Source of the DNA: Adiantum capillus-veneris | Taxonomy: Eukaryota; Streptophyta; Polypodiopsida; Polypodiales; Pteridaceae | Direction of reading: 5' to 3' | NCBI GenBank assembly: GCA_014529385.2 | Contig: CM043963.1 | Coordinates: forward strand, 81,122,412-81,186,411 | DNA: 64,000 nucleotides | Part shown: piece after piece, positions 25,330 to 35,631 of the stretch | How positions within the stretch are numbered: the stretch's first letter is position 1 | Layout: every line of letters begins with the position of its first letter | Translations under genes and position numbers: made by a program | Notes under the pieces: model-generated | Databases searched by the model: none | The model's input: the letters and a program-made list of their open reading frames with translations, nothing else | What the model was told of the DNA's origin: nothing

Positions 25330-26300
25330 AAAAAGTCAAGTCGCCAGGGTGCAAAAAACACTCTTTGGCATAGTCAGAGTCGGGCTACTGAGCCATAAAA
25401 TAAGCAAAGCATTAGTCCCAAAGCTTCAAGTCATATTAAACTAATGCTAAGAGTCGTAGTTATTAGGCTTACGCGCTCAAGCTGGAAGAGTTGAGCATAT
25501 CTAAAGTCATGTTGCTCATGCTGGATGAGATGAGCATAAGAGTTGAAGTCTATTAACTTACAATTAGTGGAGTGTAGTAGAGTCCGACACTCATGCACAG
25601 TGTACAATAAGATGAAAGCACATATCCTCGTCAATGAAAACCATTCTTAAAGGGGTTCCATCTTGCAAAGACATGTCATATGCTTTTATAGCTACACCAT
25701 ATTTCTGAAGAACCCCTCAAAATCTTTCTTGCATAGCATATTGTTTCCCATGCATTTTTGTGTATGCATAAATAGGATATCCCATCATTGGACATATGCA
25801 TTAGACACACTTTTTTGCTTCCACCTATGCACATTGAGTGGACTACAACAGGCAAACCCATGTTCCATCATGCTACCCTTTCATATTTGCGACCTTTTTT
25901 AATTCCATATCTATCAACAAATAATTCCTTGAGTACTTTATTAATATTTCCCATGCTAATAAGTACTCTAATAATGCACGTATCCCAAAGGCACTTTTTT
26001 CCACTGGGTTTTTTTCCTTTGGTCATCCACGTATTAGACCCTAATTTAGAACCTCATCATTCTACTTTCCTTGTACATACTTTTCATAAATAAACATCAG
26101 CCTCCTCATTATGCTATTACAACGGACAAAACACAACATCATCTCTCACCATAGACATATTCAGACCAATGAAGATGCTGCAGCAAATTGAATCTCATCA
26201 ACAAATTCAATGACAATTGAAGAAATCAGCCCATCCACAACCAATCAAAAACCTTCCACAACCTCCATGGACACTTTTCAACAATGCCCGAGGACGGGCA
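25330..26300 (+). other. Conserved 3' non-coding block of element A
   Basis: It matches 55280-55940 of element B in several places: the words ATTAGTCCCAAAGCTTCAAG, GCTCATGCTGG, CCTTTGGTCATCCA and TTAGACCCTAAT, and the T-rich CCACTGGGTTTTTTTCC motif. The order is the same in both. It is non-coding in all frames and probably carries cis-acting signals. Confidence 0.65.
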
Positions 26301-26302
26301 CT

Positions 26303-26320
26303 AAAATCGGAAGGGGGGAA
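26303..26320 (+). other. Element A polypurine tract
   Basis: AAAATCGGAAGGGGGGAA abuts the 3' LTR that starts TGTTAACTGA. Confidence 0.8.
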
Positions 26321-26706
26321 TGTTAACTGAGTCAACGTCAGTTAATAGAAGCTGCTAAAGACCGAAGACATACGGATGCACATCAAAGATCAACATGAAG
26401 ATGCAGTAAAGATTGGAGTTACACATTTTTCACATTTTCCCAAAATGGTCACGTATTGTAAATTCTCGATTTATTTCAATCCATTGTAATATTTTAAAGT
26501 GTTACGGACTCAATGGGAGTTCCAAGCCGTAAAAAACAGGTCAGTTAGTGTTCCTAGGTAGCAGATTCAGTAAGTGGTGGAGCCCTAAAGTCCTTGAGCG
26601 CCCGGACATTGCATATTTTTACCCTAGGTATATAAGGCGGTGTGTAAAAGAAATGAGGGTTCTCAAGCTCATTTGTTGAGAGCACTCTTTGGTGAGAGCT
26701 CTTGAG
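26321..26706 (+). repeat. Element A 3' LTR, truncated
   Basis: It aligns without gaps to 16640-17025 of the 5' LTR and stops at the same word CTCTTGAG. The remaining ~540 bp of LTR and the G1 sequence expected beyond it are absent, replaced by the block starting at 26707. Confidence 0.9.
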
Positions 26707-27298
26707 CATTAGGAAAAATATGAACCCTCTAGGGTCCCTTTGGGATTAAGGTGAATTAGAGGCCAGCCAATGAGAAGAGGGTGGTGGACACACTCTATGC
26801 CCTCAAAAATGTAGGGGGACAAAGTAGTCTTACACTTCTTAAATGGGCTCTTACCTAGTGAGAAGGTGGGGTTGGGGGGGGGGGGTAGGGGGTGAGGGTG
26901 GACCAAATGAAACCTCCAATTTCCCTTCTTTTTGATCCGGTTTTGAAAAAATCCCAAAAATTTGAATTTTTTCAAAACTCAAATTTATCTTCTTAAAATC
27001 CCCCTAAATCTATTTTATGGTCAAAAAAACATTTTTTGACCTCAAAAAGTCAAAACGTGCACCCAAAAACCGTAAAATTCAAACTTTTTAAAAAACTTTT
27101 GAGAATTTTTTTTTTACTATCCAGAGCTCCTCCAAAAGTAGTCCTTAGGCCAAAAGTGATTTTCTCTCTCTAGAACCCCTTTTCCAACCCCTCCTTGGTT
27201 GCAACCATCACACTCATCCTCTACTCCAACACTCTCTCTCTCTACACCATCTCCATTGCTGTAGCAAGGAAGCTCCTCTCTCCTCCCCTACCACATTC

Positions 27299-27415
27299 CA
27301 TTGCCACACCAAGCAAGAGTTATCCACCTTCTCCTTCCATTGCCACACCAAGCAAGGATTATCCACCTTCTCCTCCCATTGCCACACCAAGCAAGGGTTA
27401 ACCACCTTCTCCTAT
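27299..27415 (+). repeat. 39 bp tandem repeat, three copies
   Basis: The unit begins CCATTGCCACACCAAGCAAG and ends in CACCTTCTCC. It is repeated three times with a few substitutions, within a reading frame that encodes a PSPS/ATPSK-rich peptide. Confidence 0.85.
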
Positions 27416-27419
27416 CACT

Positions 27420-27804
27420 TTATCCCACCTACATCATAGCAACAAGCAAGGTCCTGCTCCTCCTCCTAATTTTCTTTGCTCAAACATAGCCAACTCTACT
27501 TCGCAAAGGTGGCCAAAGGATGAGGTCACAACACTTGCATGCCACAACACTAGAGGTAGATATGATGAGTGGGTGCCACAAGAGTTCACCAAAGGTGCTT
27601 GGGTATACACGCAACCATTTGCTATTGGCCCTCATCGTGTGTGGAATTGTGCAAACTTGGAACTTCATTGGAAAGTAAAGCTCCTTGGCTTCAAGAACCA
27701 CAAAGACAAGGGGACCGTAGGCATTGTGCAACATGTTTTCTCAATGTCAACCATGCAATTGCAACAACCACCTCGATTTCCAACACATTGTAAGTACATG
27801 TTTT
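27420..27804 (+). CDS. Unrecognised exon-like ORF
   Basis: The frame ending at 27804 encodes RWPKDEVTTLACHNTRGRYD, then EWVPQEFTKGAWVYTQPFAI and KVKLLGFKNHKDKGTVGIVQ before a stop. The composition is protein-like and the reading is open for ~125 codons, but I recognise no family and cannot place a start. It may be an exon of the same gene as the ORF that follows at 28017. Confidence 0.35.
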
Positions 27805-28016
27805 GAGAATACAAAGCTAGGTGTGAAATCACAGTGTAATGTTATTATGGATCCATACTTAAGATTTGCCATGCATTTATAGTCATATTTCCATCCACGT
27901 TGGTGGAGGAGCAGCCACTAAATAATCTCTCCGGCACATTCAATGCTATACATACGGATATTAGAGCAACAATGTTCCCACATCTTTGCCCAACCAAACA
28001 GGTTCAATGAAGGATT

Positions 28017-28832
28017 TTCTTATATTCTCACTCCTATATTGTTCCTACTTCTACACAAGCGTTTGGAACGCTTGAACCCATCAAAGTAACATCCTTATTA
28101 AGTATGGAGTGGCCGGTGCCAGATTTGTGGTCGGTAGCATCTTTCAAGAAAAAGATGATAATAGATGTCCAAAACTCTTTGAAATACTCTAAAGCTTCTA
28201 GGTCTGTGGGCTTGAGTTGGTGTTTGCCTATTCATTGTTTTGTGCACATTTTTAAAGAGTTTGGATTTGTGGAGACTACCACAATGCTTGTGTGTAAAAA
28301 TGTGCATTATGAGGAATTAAGAAGGCTTTTAGAAGAGGACTGGGGTTTTGTGGAGGGCATGCACAATGGGGACCGGTACCGTTGTAAGGTTGGAGCTTCA
28401 GGTATTGGAATACGCTATTTGAAATCCCGCACCTCCTTATACATACAATTTCACTATGATCATTGGATATGCAAGCTTGGAGTGTGGACTCCCTTACAGA
28501 GTGTAGACGGCGCTATTGCAAGCTTTGACATTGCAATGAAGACGCCCAATGATGCTTTGGAGGCAGTCCAAGTGAACAAGCATTGGTCTCTCAGTAATGT
28601 GCAAGAACATTTTGTTATTCTGGGTTTTGAGACCCTTCAACAAGCACAATCTCGTTTACAAGGTCACAAGGTGAGAATCCTTCCACCACATTTTCAATAC
28701 ATCATAGTTTGTCGATCATTGGATGATAATTGTAATGAATGTCCAGATTGGGAAGAGAATGAAAGACAAATTGAAGGTCGAGGAGGACTGGGGGATGAAT
28801 GGAACTATGTTATCAATCTTATAACTTTGTAA
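28017..28832 (+). CDS. Unrecognised protein, ~240-270 aa
   Basis: The frame is open from ~28017, with the first in-frame ATG at 28104 (MEWPVPDLWSVASFKKKM). It ends NYVINLITL at 28832. The sequence is rich in aromatic residues (DHWICKLGVWTPLQSVDG, HFVILGFETLQQAQSRLQGH), with paired cysteines near the end (NCNECPDW) that could bind metal. No family was recognised. It lies on the plus strand of the 26707-35824 block, so it may be transposon cargo. The intact length and codon pattern favour a formerly real gene. Confidence 0.45.
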   Translation, partial: FLYSHSYIVPTSTQAFGTLEPIKVTSLLSMEWPVPDLWSVASFKKKMIIDVQNSLKYSKASRSVGLSWCLPIHCFVHIFKEFGFVETTTMLVCKNVHYEELRRLLEEDWGFVEGMHNGDRYRCKVGASGIGIRYLKSRTSLYIQFHYDHWICKLGVWTPLQSVDGAIASFDIAMKTPNDALEAVQVNKHWSLSNVQEHFVILGFETLQQAQSRLQGHKVRILPPHFQYIIVCRSLDDNCNECPDWEENERQIEGRGGLGDEWNYVINLITL

Positions 28833-28978
28833 CTCTTGCAATTTTGAAAACAATCCCCGATGTAATCAACATGATTTGCTTCGACAAATCATGTTTTTGA
28901 ATATAATTTTTCGCATTGAGATGAGAGATTATTTTTTGGTGGAAGTGTCTCTTTTTTTAATGTCTTTAAAAAAAGGAC

Positions 28979-28989
28979 CATTATAAAAG
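28979..28989 (+). promoter_or_regulatory. TATA box upstream of ORF 29071
   Basis: GGACCATTATAAAAGG is centred here, ~85 bp before the ATG at 29071. The H3-like gene on the other strand has the similar GGGCCCTTATAAATA before its start. Confidence 0.5.
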
Positions 28990-29070
28990 GGGGGCCGCAT
29001 AACTCATTCACTATTTTTACTTTTGCAACTCTTGAGCTCCTCCACTCTCTATCTACACCCCAGGCTAGAC

Positions 29071-30544
29071 ATGGATGCTTCCATAGCCTCTGCATCTGCA
29101 CCCACATCCACCCTTTTGTCACGCTTCATCGTCTTCCTGGAGGATGCCAAATACAAAGGGAAGTTGGAGCTCCACACCTTTTTTACTCGTCTCCCTGACC
29201 TTGAGGCCACAATTGCCCTTCACATGGATGCATTTGCCGAGATTTTTGCGTTCATGGAGGAGCACATCATAAAATATTCTGTATCTACCTCCCCACATGC
29301 AGGGATCTGGGTGCGTTGCAATCTTTTGTGCTATATACACAAAGGTGATCACCCATTCTCCAAGTGATTGTGACAATTCCAAGAAATTTCCATTGATGAG
29401 CAAGCCCCAGGGGTGTCAGCACTCAAGAAGCGCAAGTTGGGGGTGGAGTACGTTTCTCAGTTCGCAACATTTATCTTCTTGGTGAGCGAGGAATTTGATT
29501 TGGAGGAGCTCCGCTTACCACACCTTCAGGTTGGGTCCTTTATCAAGGACACCAAGGAGCAGGATGTTATGCCCATGAACCTTGCAGTGGAAGGAAACAC
29601 ACTTCGGCTCGAGTACCCCAGGGGGCTCGAGGAAGTGGTTGAGAAATCCATAGTTGTGGCTAGCCCTAGTGACACTCCAGTGTCACTACCATTGATGAAT
29701 GTGTCTATCCCAGAGGTAAAAATCAGCCGCTTCTCCTCAGTGGTAGTGGATGGGGAGGAGTATGTGTTTATGCATGATTTTGAGAAGCATTTGGTGTGCG
29801 CATGGATGAATGCTTGAGCGTGCTATGCAACAACACCAAATGTCCCTTAGACAATATTCCAAATGCCCTAGAAAGCAAGCTCTTGCCAGTTGGGGATTGT
29901 GTTGCTGACACTATTGCAGTTGTATGTGCGGAGGTCCTAAAAGGAGAGCAGTTGCACATGGCTGAGGAAGAATTCCAAGGCACGCAAGCCAAGGTTGAGG
30001 CCGCTAGGATGACTATGCCATTATGCAACCTCCCATCTGATGATCCAAAGCTCGTACATGCGGTGCATGGGGGCATTGACTTGGATGCAAAGGGCAACAG
30101 GGAGGAGGACGACAAGGAGCAGGAGGTAAAATCTATCCTAATTTTCATGTTCTTATTTTATCCTTCATTGTTTTTTTTCTCAACCTACATTTGTTTATGA
30201 CAGGACGTTGTGGAGGTTGATGATTTTGCTGCAAGGACGGGTGGCAAGCGGACGGGCTTTGGACCTCAAGCTTCCTTGCGCATTACCTAGGACAACTCCC
30301 CCCTGGCAATGTGGCCATTATCCATAATGAATTTACTCCCCAAGACCATTTTATGACTTGGTTGTTGAAAGCTTTGAGCAAGTTTTTGTGTTTGAGCACC
30401 ATTGCTCAAACTGTGCATCTTGTGTTCCTAGTGCGTAGATCCCTTGTATGCATAGCGTTTGGCATTGGCTTCCGTAGTAAAGTGCTTGCCCAGATAGGGA
30501 TACATACTTCCATTGGCTCAAATAACCCAAAGGCCATAGCGTAG
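29071..30544 (+). pseudogene. Unrecognised gene with one intron, several lesions
   Basis: It starts at ATG 29071 (MDASIASASAPTSTLLSRF) behind a good TATA box. The frame continues past TGA codons at 29365 and 29371 into EISIDEQAPGVSALKKRKLG and YVSQFATFIFLVSEEFDLEE up to 29817. A frame change follows near 29800 to ECLSVLCNNTKCPLDNIPNA. An intron with donor GTAAAA after ...DDKEQE (about 30126) and acceptor TATGACAG (about 30203) joins to DVVEVDDFAARTGGKRTGF. A later frame encodes FLAHYLGQLPPGNVAIIHNE and ends at 30543. No family was recognised. Real splice sites argue for host-gene-like origin, and the stops argue for decay. Confidence 0.45.
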
Positions 30545-30859
30545 TCCCTCCTGACTGGGGAGTTGCCTTACGCGCAAGATAGGCGCCAGGAAATGGTCAA
30601 GAAAATTATGAACTCCTTAGATACATCATGTAAACTCACCTTTTTGGAAGTAATAATTTTTTTTTGAAAATTCAGAATTGTCTCTCTATCTTGTAAATTC
30701 TTCTAAATGTGATTTGTCAATCTTGAAAATTGTTGTAATTGGTAATATGTTTCAATAAGCTGTGTCTTTTTTGCTTGAAGTAACAACATAGCGGAAGTTG
30801 GATGCACATGATACTGGGGAAAGTATAAAACACATTTGAGTGAGAAGAAGTGGTTTCTC

Positions 30860-31115
30860 TAAAGTAATGATGCAAAACCAATTCCTTTGAGTTAATTTAT
30901 GTATTTTAAGTATCTTAGGGGGTAGAAAATCCTACCAGGTGCCAAAAAAGGGTTGGCCACAAGGGCACGCAAATGGCCCATCGACCAGTTTTGGATGGTC
31001 CATTTGCGCGCCCTTGTGGACACCTGTTTTTTGGCACCTGGTAGGCTTATTTACCCCCTAGGATACTTAAAAACATAAATTAACTCAAAGGAATTGGTTT
31101 TGCATCATTACTTTA
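30860..31115. repeat. Foldback (MITE-like) palindrome 1
   Basis: The arms run inward from TAAAGTAATGATGCAAAACC at the left end and its complement at the right end. They share GGCACGCAAATGG/CCATTTGCGCGCC near the centre (~30988), so the whole 256 bp can form one imperfect hairpin. Confidence 0.85.
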
Positions 31116-31600
31116 GATGGAGCCTTGTGGCCACCCTTTTTTTGGCAATTTCAGCATATGTTTGCACTCAAGGACACTAGAAAAGGTGAAATCAACTCTG
31201 AATTTAAGTTTTCCAGCACACTATCACCTGCTTTAGCTCTACCTAGTACACCCCTGCACCAAAAGGCCCGTTTCACAATATGTTAAATTTTTTGATATCC
31301 TATGGGGAAGTCAAAGCTTGAAATTGCCAAAAAAAAGGGTGGCCACAAGGCTCCATCTAAAGTAATGATGCAAAACCAATTTCTTTCAGTAAATTTGTGT
31401 TTTTTAAGTATCCTGGGGGGTAAAGAAGCCTACCAGGTGCCAAAAAAAGGGTGGCCACAAGGGCGCGCAAATGGGACATCCAAAACTGGTGGATGGGCCA
31501 TTTGCGCGCCTTTGTGGCCACCCTTTTTTTTGCACTTGGTAGGCATGTCTACCCCCTAGGATACTTAAAATACATAAATTAACTGAAAGAAATTTATTAA
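31116..31600. repeat. Foldback palindrome 2 and inverted copy of the flank
   Basis: The region 31312-31380 is the reverse complement of 31085-31155 (word GGTGGCCACAAGGCTCCATC). It leads into a second hairpin of the same family (about 31378-31595, arms containing AAGGGCGCGCAAATGG). The two hairpins are thus arranged head to head. A separate direct repeat (TTTCACAATATGTTAA) occurs at ~31270 and ~31671. Confidence 0.8.
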
Positions 31601-31845
31601 CTGCACCAAAAGGCCCACTTACATTGGACATTTTGAAAAAACTAATTTATTGTTGCATAGACACCTGGTTTCACAATATGTTAACTTTTTTGATATCTTA
31701 TGGGTAAACAGAACTTGAAATTGCAAAGTCATCTCATTACAAAGATAATAGACACAGTAGACACAACTGTTGATCATATTGTCATTGCAAATTCAAAACA
31801 TTACAAAGATAAGGGTGTGCAATAGAAAAAGAGGGGTAACTTCGG

Positions 31846-32746
31846 CTAATGCTCGAAGTTTCGTCGCAATCGACGTGCAAGCTGCATATCTTTTGGCTGT
31901 ATTGTCACTCACTTTGCATGAATGGTGCATAGGTTGGTATCTTCCAACACTGAAATGATGTGGGCCTCTGCAGCTTCTTGAATAGCCTCTAGCGCTATTG
32001 CTTGCATTTTGTACTGATTTCCATAGCTTTGAAGCACCTCCTTCACTGTGCGAGCAAAGGGGGCGTGTCGAATCAAAAGCTCTGTAGTCTTCTGGTAGTG
32101 GCGGATTTCTGCGAATGCCCTTTGCTATTTTTCGGCACCGCTGCGGTTGTCTTGGGGGCACTTGCACATTTGCTGGCTGGCAGCGTTTAGGATTCTTGAA
32201 AAACTTAGACTTGCACCTGTTTACATGCTTAGGGTCTGGATCTGCAGCCTCTTCTGATTCATCCTCTTCCCTTGGCTCCCGATCTTGTGCCGTGGGGAGA
32301 GCTCCCTGGCCTTGAGAGAGTGTCTTCCCCCCAATGGGCACCCGGTGTGTGCGCGGTATATGAGTTCGTAGCCATGGTGGCTCACTCTCTCATTCAGTGT
32401 CTGTATGGACCACCCGAGTCGTCTTGGATGGTCCTGCTTGTGATTGGTGGTGCAACGGCTCCTCCCTATCGGACTCTGTTGTTTGCTGGCCCGCTTCTTC
32501 TCTTCAGCGCTAGGCACGTTGTTTCATTATTTTTGTAGGTGTTATATCTTGAGGACATGGAGATTCAATATCCCTCGATGACTCTGGTGCCTTACTACCA
32601 TGCCCACTGCCAGCAGAGTTCCTGGAACGGCCAGGTGTTCGTGGCCGTTTTCTTGTGCCTTTAAGCCATGCCGACTTCTCACATCCTTGGAGGTTGTTTT
32701 TGTTGGCAGGCGGATGCTCTTTCGCGGCTTGTTTGGTGCGCACCAT
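31846..32746 (-). pseudogene. Divergent histone H3-like gene with long N-terminal tail
   Basis: At the C-terminal end the minus strand encodes a histone H3 fold over 90 codons. The order is EIRHYQKTTELLIRHAPFAR (helix N and helix 1), VKEVLQSYGNQYKMQAIALE, AIQEAAEAHIISVLEDTNLC, TIHAK, a TGA at 31909 where the family has Arg, then VTIQPKDMQLARRLRR. Alignment to canonical H3 needs no gaps from helix 1 to helix 2, so the extra loop-1 residue of centromeric H3 is absent. The likely start at 32746 reads MVRTKQAAKEHPP, matching the H3 tail (family: ARTKQTARKS). Between lie ~200 residues rich in Lys/Arg/Pro and one acidic run (EEDESEEAADPDP). That is far longer than the ~40-residue normal tail, and a frameshift falls near 32115. 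A TATA box lies ~60 bp upstream. Histone H3 packages DNA into nucleosomes. This copy looks recently broken and sits in a mobile block. Confidence 0.8.
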
Positions 32747-32802
32747 TTTGTATGGTAAGAGCTCACCTGTTCTTAGGAAATGAGTGGTTTATGAGAGCAT
32801 GC

Positions 32803-32813
32803 AATATTTATAA
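32803..32813 (-). promoter_or_regulatory. TATA box of the H3-like gene
   Basis: On the minus strand GGGCCCTTATAAATATTGC is placed 57-67 bp upstream of the ATG at 32746, a normal plant core-promoter distance allowing a short 5' UTR. Confidence 0.55.
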
Positions 32814-33106
32814 GGGCCCATTTAAAAAGGGCCTTGTTCACACTAATTTTGAAAAAAAACTATTATTTTTTAAATAAACATGTCGCTAAGAGTTGGACCT
32901 TGCGTTCACGTGTAGTGACTCGTGCAGAATCGACTTTGATCCTTTCGCACTCTGCATGGCCGCCATGCAGCATGCTTGGCGGGACCTTGCGACATTTGCC
33001 ACTTGTTGCTATGCTCTTGATGACTCCATTTCCGCACTTCAATAGCATTCTTGGATTGTTGTGCACGCTCCATTGTGAGATTATGAGAAAATATTGTGCG
33101 AAAAGT

Positions 33107-35631
33107 TTAGTTGAACATCTCCTCCAAATAATTGGATTGCACCAGTCCACCACCATGTCGAGTATTTATGAAGTACACTCCCCTTTCTCGATAATGGGAC
33201 TTCTCCATGCCTTGAGTGCTAAAAATTTCAAGCGATCCATACTTGTGCATAAAAAATGCACCATGCACAAACAAGATATGCTGTTCACATGAGTAAATGA
33301 TCCACATTATTTAATAAAAACAGTCCCTTGTAATAAATACACCACATAACATGGATTGCCATGTAATGTGTGATGTTATTTTCACCCCAAGAAAGGTTGA
33401 AGACCTTGGTAAAATCCGCCAAGGCTTCTTGAAATCATGGGCGTTGTTCTTCTGTTGTGCTGTTAAGGCCCATAAGCTTGACCATTTCATCAAAATGTGC
33501 CCAAACTTGCTTGCGCTTGTTTGCAAGCTCGCCATTTGAATCATTGTCAGTAGTATCTTTGCATAACTCCTTCCAAAGATCCCAAAGGTTACCTGCCTGC
33601 TGGTTGGAGCTGTTTTGAGCATCATATCAACTTGGATTTCCTTGGGAAAATTTATTCAAAAAGTGTCTAGCTTTTTGTCCACTCATTGACACTTGTTGAG
33701 AGCAATTTCATGGGCCTCCCCTGTGTTCTTTGCAACAACAATAGACACAATGGAATTCAAGAGTACCTCCACTCTTTCGATTGATTCCTGGGACTTTTCC
33801 AATGGTTTCATTGTGAAAGCATAGTCAATGTGGAGCTTCAATAGCCTATCAAAAATGCGCATGAATGCATGTAATATACGAAAATATACATTCGATAGAG
33901 GAAATGGAAAGATTGGATTCCAAGCGTGGTCCTTTTGATCACGGTCTGGGGCATTGAGCATGGGACATCTCAAAATAGACGCTTCCCATTCTCTACCTTC
34001 ATCTCCGACATCACAAAAATCTAACCCTTGTTCTCCATGCCCTTGCCATGGAAGCATGGAACCGACCTTTGCAGTGCTCTTATGTGATTTTTGTCCATTA
34101 AGTTTGTACTCTTGAGTGCAAAATGGACAAGGCATGAGAGAAGAAGCCCCTTGTTTGCAGCCAAGCAAACACTTTATGGTCTTCAAATCCCCACCTAAGT
34201 GCCACTCCACATCATAACTACCCAAACCCTCAATCTCCAACTTCTGACCTGTAATTTGGGAGTTTACTACTTTTATGATCCATGGAGTTCTCTCAAAAAT
34301 CCATGAAAGTACTCCATTGGTCTCTTTGGGGACCTCAATAGCACCCAACCACTAAATGTCTTTATCTAATTGCACACTAAAAGATGGGGTGGGAGATGGC
34401 TCGACTGAATCCCTTCGCTTGGTTTGCAAAAGGGCCTCGTTCATTAGAGTGACACTTATCCTCTCTAACCTTCGGCCTTTCACTATTTGACACTCATCGA
34501 ATTTCAGCACAAAAGTGACCTTTGTGCCAATCACTACAAAATAAATATTGCCAAGACCTTAAACTTCAAAGTCTATGATAAGAACAATACCAAAGAAAAA
34601 AGTAAAGTGTGTCACCTTCTTCAGGTAAGGTAACTCGTAAAATCTAAGCATGGCTTGTTGAAGTCTTCTAAGATCCACAAAAATATTGTTCCACATTGTG
34701 TAAGGAAATCCCTTCTCCGAAGGTCTTATGGATTGTTTCTTACCTTTTTCCCTTGTCTTTGGTGCGCACGAAGCATAAAGGGAAGTTGGCATTGTGTCCT
34801 CAATGTGTAGGTATGTCCCAATGCGGGAGAACACATCTTCGTTTGTGGCCTTCTTTGCGAGGTTGACCTTGGGAGGAACCGAAAATAGGTTTTCCACAAT
34901 GCCATGCTCTTTGAGGGCATCCTTTAGGAGTTGGAAAATAGCATGATAGGCTTTGGTGCTGATTCTAGCCTCATCACAAGCTTGTTGCACGTCATCATCA
35001 CTAACCACATTTCTCAATTTACGCATAAGGTCCTTGTTGACTGCATCCTTAATGTGCTTACCTCCATGTGATTGTAAGATAGAAATCACATCCTGGGTAT
35101 TGAGACAACTAGTGAGAAGCTTGACTCGATCATTTTGGCTCGGGGTGTTTCTTTCAAGTATGTGATGGTGTTGGCAAGTTTCTTAATGTGGGACTCCTTT
35201 TCTTGTATTTGTTGTTCAAGAGTTTTAACCACCCTCTCCAAAGAGGCAACACTCTCTTGTAATGCCGTCTTCTTGAGGTGAAGAGCTTGACGTTCATGCA
35301 TCCACATATGCAAAGAAGCACCTGCACCCATACACAACCGCTTGCAATAGCCTAACAAGCCTGCTTCTCCCCTCCCAAGAAATTGAAGAAATGTCAAAAG
35401 GCTATTAAAGGATGGATGAAAGCGGCTTATAGGATCATAAGGGTACAAATGGCCATCCACCCAAATGCCAACATTGGTCTCACAAGCGGTGCGACGTTCC
35501 TGTGATGACCTTTCGTCACCCTCACTAGCGGTCTTCGGTGCAAACGCCGTGGGTAAGCCAATATGTATGCTTTTGGTGTGCGGAGTACGTGGTGGTGGAA
35601 GCAAATCATTTGTGATGTCCGTGAGCACCAT
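33107..35631 (-). pseudogene. Transposase-like protein with probable DDE/RNase H fold and coiled-coil N-terminus
   Basis: It reads from ATG 35631 (MVLTDITNDLLPPPRTPHTK). The order is YPYDPISRFHPSFNSLLTFL; a coiled coil around 35110-35290 (LQESVASLERVVKTLEQQIQ); then DVISILQSHGGKHIKDAVNK after a probable intron or shift at ~35100 (acceptor-like ACCCAG); then GYLH-type linker sequence. The putative core follows: LKFDECQIVKGRRLERISVT, after an in-frame TAG (34350) SYDVEWHLGGDLKTIKCLLG with CPFC, later NVYFRILHAFMRIFDRLLK, and finally YGSLEIFSTQGMEKSHYRER near 33210. The spacing FDE...GGDxK...QGxEKxH matches a widespread eukaryotic family I remember only as uncharacterised, repeat-associated proteins. 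D, D and E would be catalytic. Stops and shifts make this copy non-functional. Confidence 0.5.

Larger units (their letters stand above)
16640..26706 (+). mobile_element. Non-autonomous LTR retrotransposon A (gag/protease-like, no pol), 3' LTR truncated
   Basis: The element opens with a 924 bp 5' LTR (TGTTAACTGA...CCCAACA), followed by a primer-binding site, a ~3 kb non-coding leader, ORFs of gag/protease character, a conserved 3' block, a polypurine tract and a partial 3' LTR. No reverse transcriptase, RNase H or integrase motif was found in any frame. The element sits in the RNase H region of G1. The base stretch AGCTC precedes the 5' LTR, but the matching duplication is lost because the 3' LTR ends at 26706. 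The 386 comparable LTR bases differ at ~30 sites by my count (~8 percent). It must have relied on proteins supplied in trans. Confidence 0.85.

Noticed and set aside
31846-32115. Centromeric histone H3 (CENH3)
   Set aside because: The long tail invites this idea, but the loop-1 extra residue and tryptophan typical of CENH3 are absent and the core aligns gap-free to ordinary H3. The possibility is not fully excluded.
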